Shown: positions 43,508-51,269 of the stretch, in pieces
How the letters are laid out: each line of letters opens with the position of its first letter
Position numbering within the stretch: position 1 is the stretch's first letter
NCBI RefSeq assembly: GCF_019219075.1
Contig: NZ_JAHUWJ010000004.1
Coordinates: 408,662 to 472,661, forward strand
Length of the DNA: 64,000 nucleotides
Direction of reading: 5' to 3'
From: Chitinophaga sp. sic0106
GTDB taxonomy: Bacteria > Bacteroidota > Bacteroidia > Chitinophagales > Chitinophagaceae
Notes under the pieces: model-generated
Told to the model about the DNA's origin: nothing
What the model saw: only the letters and a program-made list of their open reading frames with translations
Database searches by the model: none
Made by a program: the position numbers and the translations under genes

Positions 43508-45574
43508 TCAGCTTTCCTGCATTTTGTGAGAGAAGCGTAAGATGATAAATTCTGCCGGGCGAACCGCTGCCATACCTATTTCTACGAGGAGGCGACCTTC
43601 GAGGATATCCTGTTCGGTCATGGTTTGTCCCAGGCCTACTCTTACAAAAAATGCCTGGTCGGTTTTAGCGCCTGCGAGTGCACCCTGGCGCCATAAAGTG
43701 GTAAGGTAGTTTTCTACCATCCCTTTTACTTTCACCCAGGTGTTGGCATCATTAGGTTCGAACACAAACGGGGCGGTACTTTTCTTCACGCTTTCTTCCA
43801 CCATATTGAATAGGCGGCGAACGCTGATGTAGCGCCATTCGTTGCTGTTGCCGTCCAGTGTGCGGGCGCCCCATACGAGGGTACCTTTACCGCTGAAGGC
43901 GCGGATGGCGTTGATGCTCTTGCCGGCATCCGCATCCACATTCAGGCCGTCCTGCGTGTTGTTATCGATCTTTGCCAGCGGAGCACTTACACTGTTCAGG
44001 CTGGTGTTGGCCGGTGCTTTCCAAACGCCGCGTTCGCGGTCGGTTTTAGCATATACCCCTGCAACAGCACCTGCCGGAGGTACGATCGCCAGTTTAGTTT
44101 GCAGCGCTGTTACGGCGGCAGCAATTACCGGATGAGTAGCGTACAGGGCTGACTGATTGCTGCTTACGTATTTAGCAGCGCTGGTTTGAATTCTGTTTAA
44201 GAACACCAGCAGACTGCGGAAGATCACTTCCAGGTCGGCAGCAGCTTTAATGGCAGCGGCTTTATCAGCGGCGGCACCGTAATCGGTAGTAGTAGCCTTG
44301 AAGCTATCAACGGTATCGATTACCTCACCATCGAAATCTTCCTTAGGGAATACCTTCCACCAGCTATTCACAGTAGCCGCATCATAGGCTGCATAAGCAG
44401 TAGCCACGGCAGGTGCTGGTTCAAAAGCAACCACATCTGCGTTTTTCTCGAAGGAAATCAGTGCTTTGATGGTGGCCGCCAGTCCGGCGTTTGCATCTTT
44501 AGCGCTGGACTCCAGGTCGCTCAGCAACTGCGTATTTACCAATGGTGTAGCACCTTTCCAGGTAGGAATGGCGTTTACGAGGCCACGTACGTAGGTCAGC
44601 AGGTTGAGGAAAGCTGTTTTAGCAGCAGTGTCAGTAGCGGCAGCCGACAACAGTGATTTCAGGTCATTGAAACGGTCAGCTGCAGTAGCTGCAGGCTCTT
44701 TACCGGTAGCAACAACGCTCTTTACATTGGCAAGGTCGCTCACAGCAGTTTCTGTTTTTTGTACCAGTGCATTTAATGCTGCATTGGTAGTTACCTGCGT
44801 AAGATTGAGTGGTCCGCCTGCTTTATTTTTTACGTTTGCTTTTAAAACGGTGTAAGGAATTTCAGGTGCGTAGGTAGAGATCAGCCACGGCGTATAGGCG
44901 GCAGCGTATTTAAGATCGTTGATACCGATGTTGTCGCGAAATTCGGTATGTACGTCAGCCACCGCGCTTTCCTTCACAAACGTATCTTTGAATTCATCGT
45001 ACTCACGCAAATCCAGCAGCACTACTCTGTCCTGCAACAGGCCAGCCTGTGCTACGGCCATTTGCTGCAAGGCGTAGTACTCATTTTTACCAAGGTTAGC
45101 CGCATCCGGAATAGCGATGATGGTAGGCTCATCATATTTTTCGAGCGCCTTTAATCCAACACGCAATCCTGGTGTACCTGCTGCTTCATCACCGGTAGCC
45201 ACGGTATCCTTGTAGCTGCCTACTGATACGATGTAGCATGGGCCTCCGCCATTATCGAAATACTGACGCACGCTGTTATACATATTAAACAGCTTCGTTA
45301 CCTTAAAACTTTCGCTCAGCACTTTGAAGCCGTTCGTTTCATCGAGAGAGATGCTGAAATCAGCCGCACCAAAGGAATAGGCGCCACCGAAGTACTGCAC
45401 ATAATCCAACATGGACGTGATGCGGGTAGGTACATTTTTCAGGTCCTGACCGTCTTTTTCAGACAGCGCGGTGTAACCAATGAATGCAGGGATCGCTGTT
45501 TCAACCTGCGCAACGCTGGGTGGGAGCAGAGATATCTCCTCTACATACACCCCTGGGGTTTTGTAAATTGCCAT
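43508..45574 (-). CDS. contractile sheath protein (Afp2-4-like), single copy
   Basis: 688 residues. The N-terminus YKTPGVYVEEISLLPPSVA and AIPAFIGYT are the standard sheath start. The C-terminal domain (about 505-688: ERGVWKAPAN, GKGTLVWGARTLDG, YISVRRLFNMVEESV, EGRLLVEIGMAAVRPAEFI) carries the handshake strands. Between them, residues about 250-500 form an Ala-rich, mostly helical extra domain not needed for contraction and probably exposed on the particle surface. afp and pvc clusters encode two or three sheath proteins; here there is only one. Confidence 0.94.
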   Translation of the reverse strand: MAIYKTPGVYVEEISLLPPSVAQVETAIPAFIGYTALSEKDGQDLKNVPTRITSMLDYVQYFGGAYSFGAADFSISLDETNGFKVLSESFKVTKLFNMYNSVRQYFDNGGGPCYIVSVGSYKDTVATGDEAAGTPGLRVGLKALEKYDEPTIIAIPDAANLGKNEYYALQQMAVAQAGLLQDRVVLLDLREYDEFKDTFVKESAVADVHTEFRDNIGINDLKYAAAYTPWLISTYAPEIPYTVLKANVKNKAGGPLNLTQVTTNAALNALVQKTETAVSDLANVKSVVATGKEPAATAADRFNDLKSLLSAAATDTAAKTAFLNLLTYVRGLVNAIPTWKGATPLVNTQLLSDLESSAKDANAGLAATIKALISFEKNADVVAFEPAPAVATAYAAYDAATVNSWWKVFPKEDFDGEVIDTVDSFKATTTDYGAAADKAAAIKAAADLEVIFRSLLVFLNRIQTSAAKYVSSNQSALYATHPVIAAAVTALQTKLAIVPPAGAVAGVYAKTDRERGVWKAPANTSLNSVSAPLAKIDNNTQDGLNVDADAGKSINAIRAFSGKGTLVWGARTLDGNSNEWRYISVRRLFNMVEESVKKSTAPFVFEPNDANTWVKVKGMVENYLTTLWRQGALAGAKTDQAFFVRVGLGQTMTEQDILEGRLLVEIGMAAVRPAEFIILRFSHKMQES

Positions 45575-45631
45575 TTTTTTTGAGGTTTTAAAAATTGAAA
45601 AGTTTGACTGTAACAGCCACGGATTAGCCAG

Positions 45632-45659
45632 GGCAGACAGTTGCGCGCCAACTGCCGCC
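45632..45659. other. hairpin between cap and sheath genes
   Basis: CAGTTG (45638-45643) pairs with CAACTG (45649-45654) around CGCGC, with outer G-C pairs (GGC/GCC). It lies in the 124-base gap between the DUF4255 and sheath genes, the longest gap of the structural operon, and could set the high sheath/tube message level by processing or attenuation. Confidence 0.4.
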
Positions 45660-45698
45660 AGTATTTCCGGGGCTTGTGATATGTGGGGTTATATTACG

Positions 45699-46295
45699 CT
45701 ACGATTGTTTTAATACTGTGTTTACATTTACATCCAGTACAGGAACTGCTTCTCCGTTAATCACACTACTATCTATCTGAACCATTCTCATTTTGTAAAT
45801 CACCGATGGCATGTAATGCCCACCCAGACCACCCCACAGTTGATGCACCTGATCGAGTGAGAGGTTCACAATTTCAAAACTGATTGTTTCTACTTTGATG
45901 TTGTGCAGCTCATTATAAGCCGCTAACTCAGGCGATGTTTCCGGTGAAAAAAAACGATTTTGCTGAAAAAAACGTACCACCTGCTCCAGCGCCAGCAGCG
46001 CCGATTCATAGTCGGTATGCGTAACCGCAAACATCAGTGTAAGGTTGAAAAACATCGGTGGTGTGACCAACTCAATCAATTGTGGATTAGCCGTTTTACG
46101 GAAATAATCATGCGTTCTGGCTACTGTATCTTCCTCTACATTAATAACGGACAACAGTATTTTATTCTGCAAATCTGCATTAAAATCATCTCCGTCGCTG
46201 ATCCTGGAAATGTTGCCCAGCTCAACTTTCGAGCTGGAGGGACTGGATACAGCATTCATCCTGCCTTTTACAAAAAGGAGTGTATCAGTAATCAT
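45699..46295 (-). CDS. DUF4255 / Pvc16 N-terminal-like tube terminator (cap) protein
   Basis: 198 residues. It starts MITDTLLFVKGRM and contains LLSVINVEEDTVART, PPMFFNLTLMFAV and YESALLALEQVVRFFQQNRFF, the DUF4255/Pvc16_N pattern. The protein caps the distal end of tube and sheath. It is the first gene of the injection-system operon here, whereas afp16 is at the end of the afp cluster. No leader motif is seen in the protein. Confidence 0.88.
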   Translation of the reverse strand: MITDTLLFVKGRMNAVSSPSSSKVELGNISRISDGDDFNADLQNKILLSVINVEEDTVARTHDYFRKTANPQLIELVTPPMFFNLTLMFAVTHTDYESALLALEQVVRFFQQNRFFSPETSPELAAYNELHNIKVETISFEIVNLSLDQVHQLWGGLGGHYMPSVIYKMRMVQIDSSVINGEAVPVLDVNVNTVLKQS

Positions 46296-46643
46296 GAGTA
46301 CAAAGGATTTTTGGGGGTTCCTACAAACAGCTACGTACAGACACTTGACTGTTCTGGGGTTATTAATTTTTTAGTTAACACATTTTTTTTGGGACTTAAC
46401 TTAACTCCTCTTCGGAATCATGAATGTGAAATTAGGGGGATTTTTTTTCACAGCAAATAGTTGGTGCTGCATTTTTTGAAAAATGAGTATTTCTACTGAT
46501 GATAACGAAAAGGTAATATGCCCTTCGTTACCATTTGTAAATAAAAATTGCCGCACAAACTACAGCAACACTTCTATCTAACTAAAAAACAATCACTTAT
46601 GCACCACATCCATCTATCCGGGATACTACGCATGAAGATTTTG
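46296..46643. promoter_or_regulatory. 348-base AT-rich leader/promoter region of the eCIS operon
   Basis: No gene is seen. It separates the AraC stop from the first eCIS gene, both on the minus strand. A dyad TAACGAA (46503-46509)/TTCGTTA (46524-46530) is the clearest structure. No exact TAnnTTTG element is present on the minus strand; the nearest is TACCTTTT inside the dyad. The length suggests a regulated promoter or a long untranslated leader. Confidence 0.45.
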
Positions 46644-47495
46644 TCATTGTAGTTCTTTAAATGCAGAGGGACTCATGCCGGTATGTGCCTTGAAAAACTT
46701 GGAGAAATTAGCATGGTCGTAAAAACCAAGATCAAATACGATTTCCTTTACCGACATCTCTGAGGCCTTAAGCAGGCGCTTTGCTTCAATCAGCACACGG
46801 TTTTGAATCAGGGAAGATGCGGATGCATGCAGTGCTTTGTTGCAAATTATATTTAGGTAATTGGGAGAGATATTTAATTCACCTGCATAAAATGCTACCG
46901 ATCTTTCCTCTTTAAAGTGAACATCGATCAATCGTAGAAATCGCGCCAGAATAGGATTTGCGCTGTAATTATTCACATCTTTAAAAATACTCTCCGCTGC
47001 TTTACTGATTAGCAAACCTGCAACGGCAGTACGTGCTGTAATCAGCTCCCGGAAAATTTCCTTCCTGCCAAGTTCCTGTTGCAGACTTTTAAATTCATGC
47101 AACAATGTAGTATAAGAAGTAGCATCCAGGTTCAGCACCGGATGGCGCTCATAAAAAGCGGAGGAAAAACGTAACGATGGCAGGAAGGCTTCATACTGCT
47201 CCCTGCCAATCATCAGCTGATAGCCTACTGTTTCTTTCTTAAATTTCCAGGCGTGTACCTGCTGCGGAAAAACCAGGTGCAGCTGATGCTTACTCACCTT
47301 GTATTCCACGAAATCTATCATATGCGTGCCGGTGCCTTTTTCAAACAATACGGCAATGAAAAAATCATGCTTATGCGGCTCCTCGATATGCCGTTCCCCA
47401 CGAATCTCATGGTACAGCAAAGGATGTCCGGAGGTTTTGCTTTCGCTGAACTCCTGTATACTTAACACCGGAAAATGATCTTTCTGATAAGCCAT
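46644..47495 (-). CDS. AraC-family regulator upstream of the eCIS operon
   Basis: 283 residues from ATG 47495. The N-terminal cupin-type domain is seen (HKHDFFIAVLFEKGTGTHMIDFVEY, HLVFPQQVHAWK). The C-terminal double helix-turn-helix (about 180-283) shows FYAGELNISPNYLN, SVKEIVFDLGFYDHANFSKFFKAHTGMSPSAF (read in parts). It resembles AraC regulators that sense small ligands through the cupin. Its gene points toward the eCIS operon 348 bases away, but the adjacent amidohydrolase gene 62 bases upstream is an equally good target. Confidence 0.9.
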   Translation of the reverse strand: MAYQKDHFPVLSIQEFSESKTSGHPLLYHEIRGERHIEEPHKHDFFIAVLFEKGTGTHMIDFVEYKVSKHQLHLVFPQQVHAWKFKKETVGYQLMIGREQYEAFLPSLRFSSAFYERHPVLNLDATSYTTLLHEFKSLQQELGRKEIFRELITARTAVAGLLISKAAESIFKDVNNYSANPILARFLRLIDVHFKEERSVAFYAGELNISPNYLNIICNKALHASASSLIQNRVLIEAKRLLKASEMSVKEIVFDLGFYDHANFSKFFKAHTGMSPSAFKELQ

Positions 47496-47557
47496 TTGCA
47501 GTAACACGCTTTATGAATGGCTAAAATAACGAAAATTATCCAGCACGCAGGTATAGC

Positions 47558-48901
47558 TTAGAACACGGCTGTGCCCTGATATATCAGGGATCTTACTGGC
47601 GAAATCCTTGACACGGCTTCCGCAGAACAGCTGGCATCTATCAATACCACACTACCTTCATCACCAGCTTTTGGCCATTGCTGGTTGCCTTTATCATCCA
47701 GGGGCAATATATCGCGGGTGGCGAGTTTCAGACTACGGGAGAGATGAAATTCGGTACCATATCCATACAGCTGCGCCATCAGATTTGCTTTCTGCAGCAC
47801 GCTGCCACTACCCCAGGTGTTCCAGTGATCAATAATGCTATCGTTGCCGGTAGCTACTTTTACGCCGTATTTATACAATGTAGGGATAGGCATAATCAGG
47901 CCGCCAAATGGAATGGTCGACATAATACCTATCTGCGCCTGGGCAAGCTTATCGGCAATTTCTTCCTGTTTGGCTTTTTCGAGTCGCGCCAATATAAAGC
48001 AATGACTCAGGTAAGTTTTCCCTTTCAGCACGGGATTTTCGTTGACCCTGTCTATCAGGTATTCCACTGTTTTTAGTCCGGAATCACCGGATTCATGCAA
48101 GTGAATATCGATCCCTTTGTTATGGTCGAGTGCCAGCTTCACTATGGCATCCATAGGCTTTGCTATCTCCCCGTCAACAGAATATGGATCAACACCACCA
48201 ATGAAATCAATATCCATTTTTGCGGCTTCCTCCATATAGGGCATGGAATTGGTATAAAACAAACCGTGCTGCGGAAAGGCTACCAGCTCTGCTCCAAATG
48301 TGGCTTTTCTATTTTCCAGCGCTACCTGCAAATGTTTTAACGAATCCAGTTTGGAGGTAGGCTCAATATTTACATGGCTCCTTGCAAATGCGGAACCGCA
48401 GGACTGCAACAGCTCAATCAGTTTTTCCGCATGCGCAGTGGATGTTTTCAGCATCTCCGGAAGTATCTGCTGCTCCAGGGCAATCATCCCTTTCACACCG
48501 CCCTGACGCTTCTGTACCGCTTTCCACGGGCCACCGTAATTGGTTTTATCCAGATGGATATGCATGTCTTTAAAAGCAGGCAGCATCAGCAATCCTTTGG
48601 CATCAATGGCGTTTGCCTTTGGATTATTGGGTTGTATGGAAGAGAATTTACCGTCGATGATTTCGACGGTGAAAAGTCCGGTTTTAGTAGCTATCACCTC
48701 ATTACCTTCGTATTCAAAACCAGTTTCCAAACGCACGTTTTTCAACTTTATAGTTTTACGCTGACCACCCGGCTGATAGGCAACAGCATCATTCGGCTGC
48801 TGGTTACCTTCCGCCATCAGCGCCGGCGCCAGGCCAAGCCCCATGGTGGTAAGTACGGAGTTTCTGAGAAAATCTTTTCTGGAAATATTTGAAGCGCCCA
48901 T
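47558..48901 (-). CDS. Tat-type periplasmic amidohydrolase (cytosine deaminase-like)
   Basis: 447 residues from ATG 48901. The N-terminus has a Tat-like signal (SRKDFLRNSVLTTMGLGL) with RK in place of RR. Metal ligands of the amidohydrolase superfamily are visible: MHIHLDK, GIDIHLHESG, YLSHCF and TGNDSI, the pattern of the cytosine deaminase/N-isopropylammelide group. The enzyme likely hydrolyses a cyclic amide or deaminates a small heterocycle; the substrate is unknown. The AraC gene follows on the same strand. Confidence 0.85.
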   Translation of the reverse strand: MGASNISRKDFLRNSVLTTMGLGLAPALMAEGNQQPNDAVAYQPGGQRKTIKLKNVRLETGFEYEGNEVIATKTGLFTVEIIDGKFSSIQPNNPKANAIDAKGLLMLPAFKDMHIHLDKTNYGGPWKAVQKRQGGVKGMIALEQQILPEMLKTSTAHAEKLIELLQSCGSAFARSHVNIEPTSKLDSLKHLQVALENRKATFGAELVAFPQHGLFYTNSMPYMEEAAKMDIDFIGGVDPYSVDGEIAKPMDAIVKLALDHNKGIDIHLHESGDSGLKTVEYLIDRVNENPVLKGKTYLSHCFILARLEKAKQEEIADKLAQAQIGIMSTIPFGGLIMPIPTLYKYGVKVATGNDSIIDHWNTWGSGSVLQKANLMAQLYGYGTEFHLSRSLKLATRDILPLDDKGNQQWPKAGDEGSVVLIDASCSAEAVSRISPVRSLIYQGTAVF

Positions 48902-48919
48902 GGCAATAGTTCTTTTGGC

Positions 48920-48927
48920 CAAAGTTA
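48920..48927 (-). promoter_or_regulatory. TAnnTTTG -7 element for the amidohydrolase gene
   Basis: TAACTTTG reads on the minus strand 18 bases before ATG 48901. No TTTG -33 element is found at the usual distance. Confidence 0.4.
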
Positions 48928-48987
48928 AGCTTGTTGGGGAGGAAGCGCAGGTAGGATTTATAACAGGGCCGGTAAGATTTATAAATG

Positions 48988-49106
48988 CCTGTAGAGCCGC
49001 AATGCTTGCGGCTAATGCTTGCGGCTAAATACCGGCGGCTCATTGCTTTAAACACGCTACACGGCAGGATCAGCGCGATGAGCCGCAAGCATTTCGGCTC
49101 TACAGG
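48988..49106. repeat. 119-base element with 26-base inverted ends
   Basis: The left end 48988-49013 and the reverse complement of 49081-49106 agree at 25 of 26 bases (CCTGTAGAGCCG...TGCTTGCGGCT). Inside are a direct repeat of ATGCTTGCGGCTA and a second inverted pair CGGCTCAT/ATGAGCCG. The right end supplies the stop codon of the GH88 gene. There is no coding capacity; it resembles a REP/MITE-like element or a large structured terminator. Confidence 0.7.
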
Positions 49107-50335
49107 GATGACTGATAACGCTGTAACGCTTCCATGAAGTAATAATCGGCATACACCAATGGCACATCTATTTCAGTATGATGCGGAATACTGCCTACGC
49201 TGTGCATCAGCATAAAATTACCGTTCTGTCCTTCCGGCGCCCTGTAGGCAGGTCCCGCCAGGGTATGTAACATGCTGATAGCAGTTTTTCGGTACTGCGC
49301 TCCTTTGGCCGGCGCCACGTAATCGCTCAGCTCAAACAGGGCAGACGCCACGATCGCCGCTGCTGATACATCCCTGTATTTGGTGGTTACCTTATTTGCA
49401 TAAGAGCGCACGCCTGGTGTATATCCTTTCTGCATCGCGTTAAAATCCCAGTAAGGCACTTTATCCGCCGGCAGATTTTTGTTGTTCAGGAACCAGTCGG
49501 CCATACCAGTGGCTGTTTTCAGGAACCGCGGATCTTTTGTTTCCCGGTAAATCATAGTAAAGCCATAGATGCCCCATGCCTGCCCGCGCGACCAGGTAGA
49601 ATTATCAGCATAGCCCTGTGCCGTTTCCCGTGCCAGCACTTTGCCGGTGAGGGTATCATAACATACCACATGGTAGGAACTATAGTCCGGGCGGATTTGA
49701 TTTTTCATAGCCTGGAGTGCGTGACTCACCGCCACATGCCGGAAGCTGGTGTCGCCTGTTTCTTTTGCAGCAAAAAATAACAACTCCAGGTTCATCAGGT
49801 TATCGATGATCACAGGATAAAAATATTTTTGCTCACCGTGCCACGATTTAAAAGCATTCCAGCTTTTGATACTGCCTGTAACCGGGTTATAGCGGGTGCT
49901 CAGGGAGCGGGCCCCTTGAATGAGGATGTCGCGATACGCTTTGTTACCCGTAATCCTATAGGCGTTACCGTAGCTGCAATACATCATAAATCCGAGGTCA
50001 TGATGCTGGGTAAAATCTTTGAGCGGCTCCAGCTTCTCCGTCCAGCGGATGGCTTGCTGATAAATGGCCGGATCTTTTGTTTGCTCATAGCTGTACCACA
50101 GGGAGCCTGGGAAAAATCCTGGGGTCCAGTCGTACATGGAGGTGGTGGTCATGCGGCCGGCCGAATCCATTGTTCGGGGAAAGGCCAGGCTATCACGTGT
50201 AGCTGTTTCCGTAAGCATATGATTTAACTGCTGGTGGGCATAGCTGGTATTGCTGCTGAGAAAATCCTTTTCTGTGCTGAGCGTGAAAGCGGTCAGACCT
50301 GCGGCTGCAATAATGATTTGAAGCAATGGTTTCAT
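49100..50335 (-). CDS. GH88 unsaturated glucuronyl hydrolase
   Basis: 411 residues with signal peptide (about 1-18). (alpha/alpha)6 barrel. SMYDWTPGFFPG, HHDLGFM (D113) and VIIDNLMNLELL (D178) match the two aspartates of GH88 enzymes; YADNSTWSRGQAWGIYGF is a family hallmark, and the C-terminal SIPHHTEIDVPLVYADYY closes it. The enzyme hydrates the vinyl ether of 4,5-unsaturated uronic acid at the non-reducing end of oligosaccharides made by lyases such as the PL8 of this locus. Last gene of the SusC-led operon, 4 bases after the DUF5017-like gene. Its last codons come from an inverted-repeat element. Confidence 0.92.
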   Translation of the reverse strand: MKPLLQIIIAAAGLTAFTLSTEKDFLSSNTSYAHQQLNHMLTETATRDSLAFPRTMDSAGRMTTTSMYDWTPGFFPGSLWYSYEQTKDPAIYQQAIRWTEKLEPLKDFTQHHDLGFMMYCSYGNAYRITGNKAYRDILIQGARSLSTRYNPVTGSIKSWNAFKSWHGEQKYFYPVIIDNLMNLELLFFAAKETGDTSFRHVAVSHALQAMKNQIRPDYSSYHVVCYDTLTGKVLARETAQGYADNSTWSRGQAWGIYGFTMIYRETKDPRFLKTATGMADWFLNNKNLPADKVPYWDFNAMQKGYTPGVRSYANKVTTKYRDVSAAAIVASALFELSDYVAPAKGAQYRKTAISMLHTLAGPAYRAPEGQNGNFMLMHSVGSIPHHTEIDVPLVYADYYFMEALQRYQSSL

Positions 50336-50339
50336 GTTA

Positions 50340-51251
50340 CTATGGTATCACTTTAATTACAAATTCCTGGATGGTTCGTTTTTCTTCATCAAGCGTATGA
50401 TTGAAGGCTACAAAGGTGGCCTTGTAAACTCCTGGCGCCGGGTACAGGTAAGCGTAGCCTGCCAGGTCCGGCTCATTGATGCTTTTAACGCCCACACTAA
50501 CGTCACCGGGTACACGCCCCACATACAGCGGTTTGGTAATTATCCAGCTGGTGTTGGTAGCGGCGGTGGCGGCGCCACCTGTTATCTTCAAATCGGTGGC
50601 AGAAGGCGTCCAGCGGGCGTTTGTTGGGTTCCAGACATTGCCGTACCGGGTCCAGTAGGCCACATCTGAACCGATGGTGGAGAGGGAGATCGTTTTTTCA
50701 GGCAGTTCATTGTTCACTGCTAAATCAGTGATGGTCCAGGTACGTTGAGTCGATCCCGTTACCCCGCTATATTTAAATGCGATAAACAAGGAATCATTGG
50801 CATTGCCCACCAGGTCGGTAATATCAGCAGTACCGTACGGCACCACAGTGGCGCTGGTGGCCAGCGCACCGCGTGTGCTGATGTTAGTCCAACTGGCGTT
50901 AACAACGGAGCTGGAATCAAGGCCGGACAGTTTATTTGTGGCCAGTACCTGCAATGTATTGGTTTGTGTACCAAATTCTGCCTTACTCGAAAATTTCAGG
51001 GTGAGCTTTCCCAGCCTGTAGCCCGCTGTACGGCCCGCATAACTTTTGTTCGCTTCTCCGGAATAAAATGCAATGTTACCAATACTACCGCTGAATTGGA
51101 AGCGGGTAGTATCTCCCAACCTATAGGTAAAAGTATCTGCCACCAGGTGTGCAGGGTCCATGGCCACCCGGAAATCAGGTGTATCCACCTCCATCTTTTT
51201 CGAACAGGCCGCGGCACATACTGCCAATATTAAGATCAATGATTTTTTCAT
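50340..51251 (-). CDS. surface lipoprotein, DUF5017-like (SusE-position glycan-binding candidate)
   Basis: 303 residues. The lipoprotein signal ends in CAAACSKK, with the lipidated cysteine at residue 16. An N-terminal beta domain (FQFSGSIGNIAFYSGE, about 50-75) and a C-terminal domain (about 115-303: WTNISTRGALATSATVVPYG, SLFIAFKYSG, YLYPAPGVYKATFVAFN) fit the DUF5017 type, which is beta-sandwich-like. In PULs the gene after susD usually encodes a surface glycan-binding protein; that role is inferred. It follows SusD by 18 bases. Confidence 0.75.
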   Translation of the reverse strand: MKKSLILILAVCAAACSKKMEVDTPDFRVAMDPAHLVADTFTYRLGDTTRFQFSGSIGNIAFYSGEANKSYAGRTAGYRLGKLTLKFSSKAEFGTQTNTLQVLATNKLSGLDSSSVVNASWTNISTRGALATSATVVPYGTADITDLVGNANDSLFIAFKYSGVTGSTQRTWTITDLAVNNELPEKTISLSTIGSDVAYWTRYGNVWNPTNARWTPSATDLKITGGAATAATNTSWIITKPLYVGRVPGDVSVGVKSINEPDLAGYAYLYPAPGVYKATFVAFNHTLDEEKRTIQEFVIKVIP

Positions 51252-51269
51252 AACTGAATACTTTTTGGA

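Noticed and set aside
18339..46295. Prophage
   Set aside because: No terminase, portal, capsid, integrase, lysin or replication gene is seen, and gene content matches Afp/PVC particles with DUF4255, tape measure and single AAA ATPase of the eCIS type.
18339..46295. Type VI secretion system
   Set aside because: No TssJ/L/M membrane complex, no ClpV, no separate TssB/TssC pair; the sheath is a single large phage-type protein.
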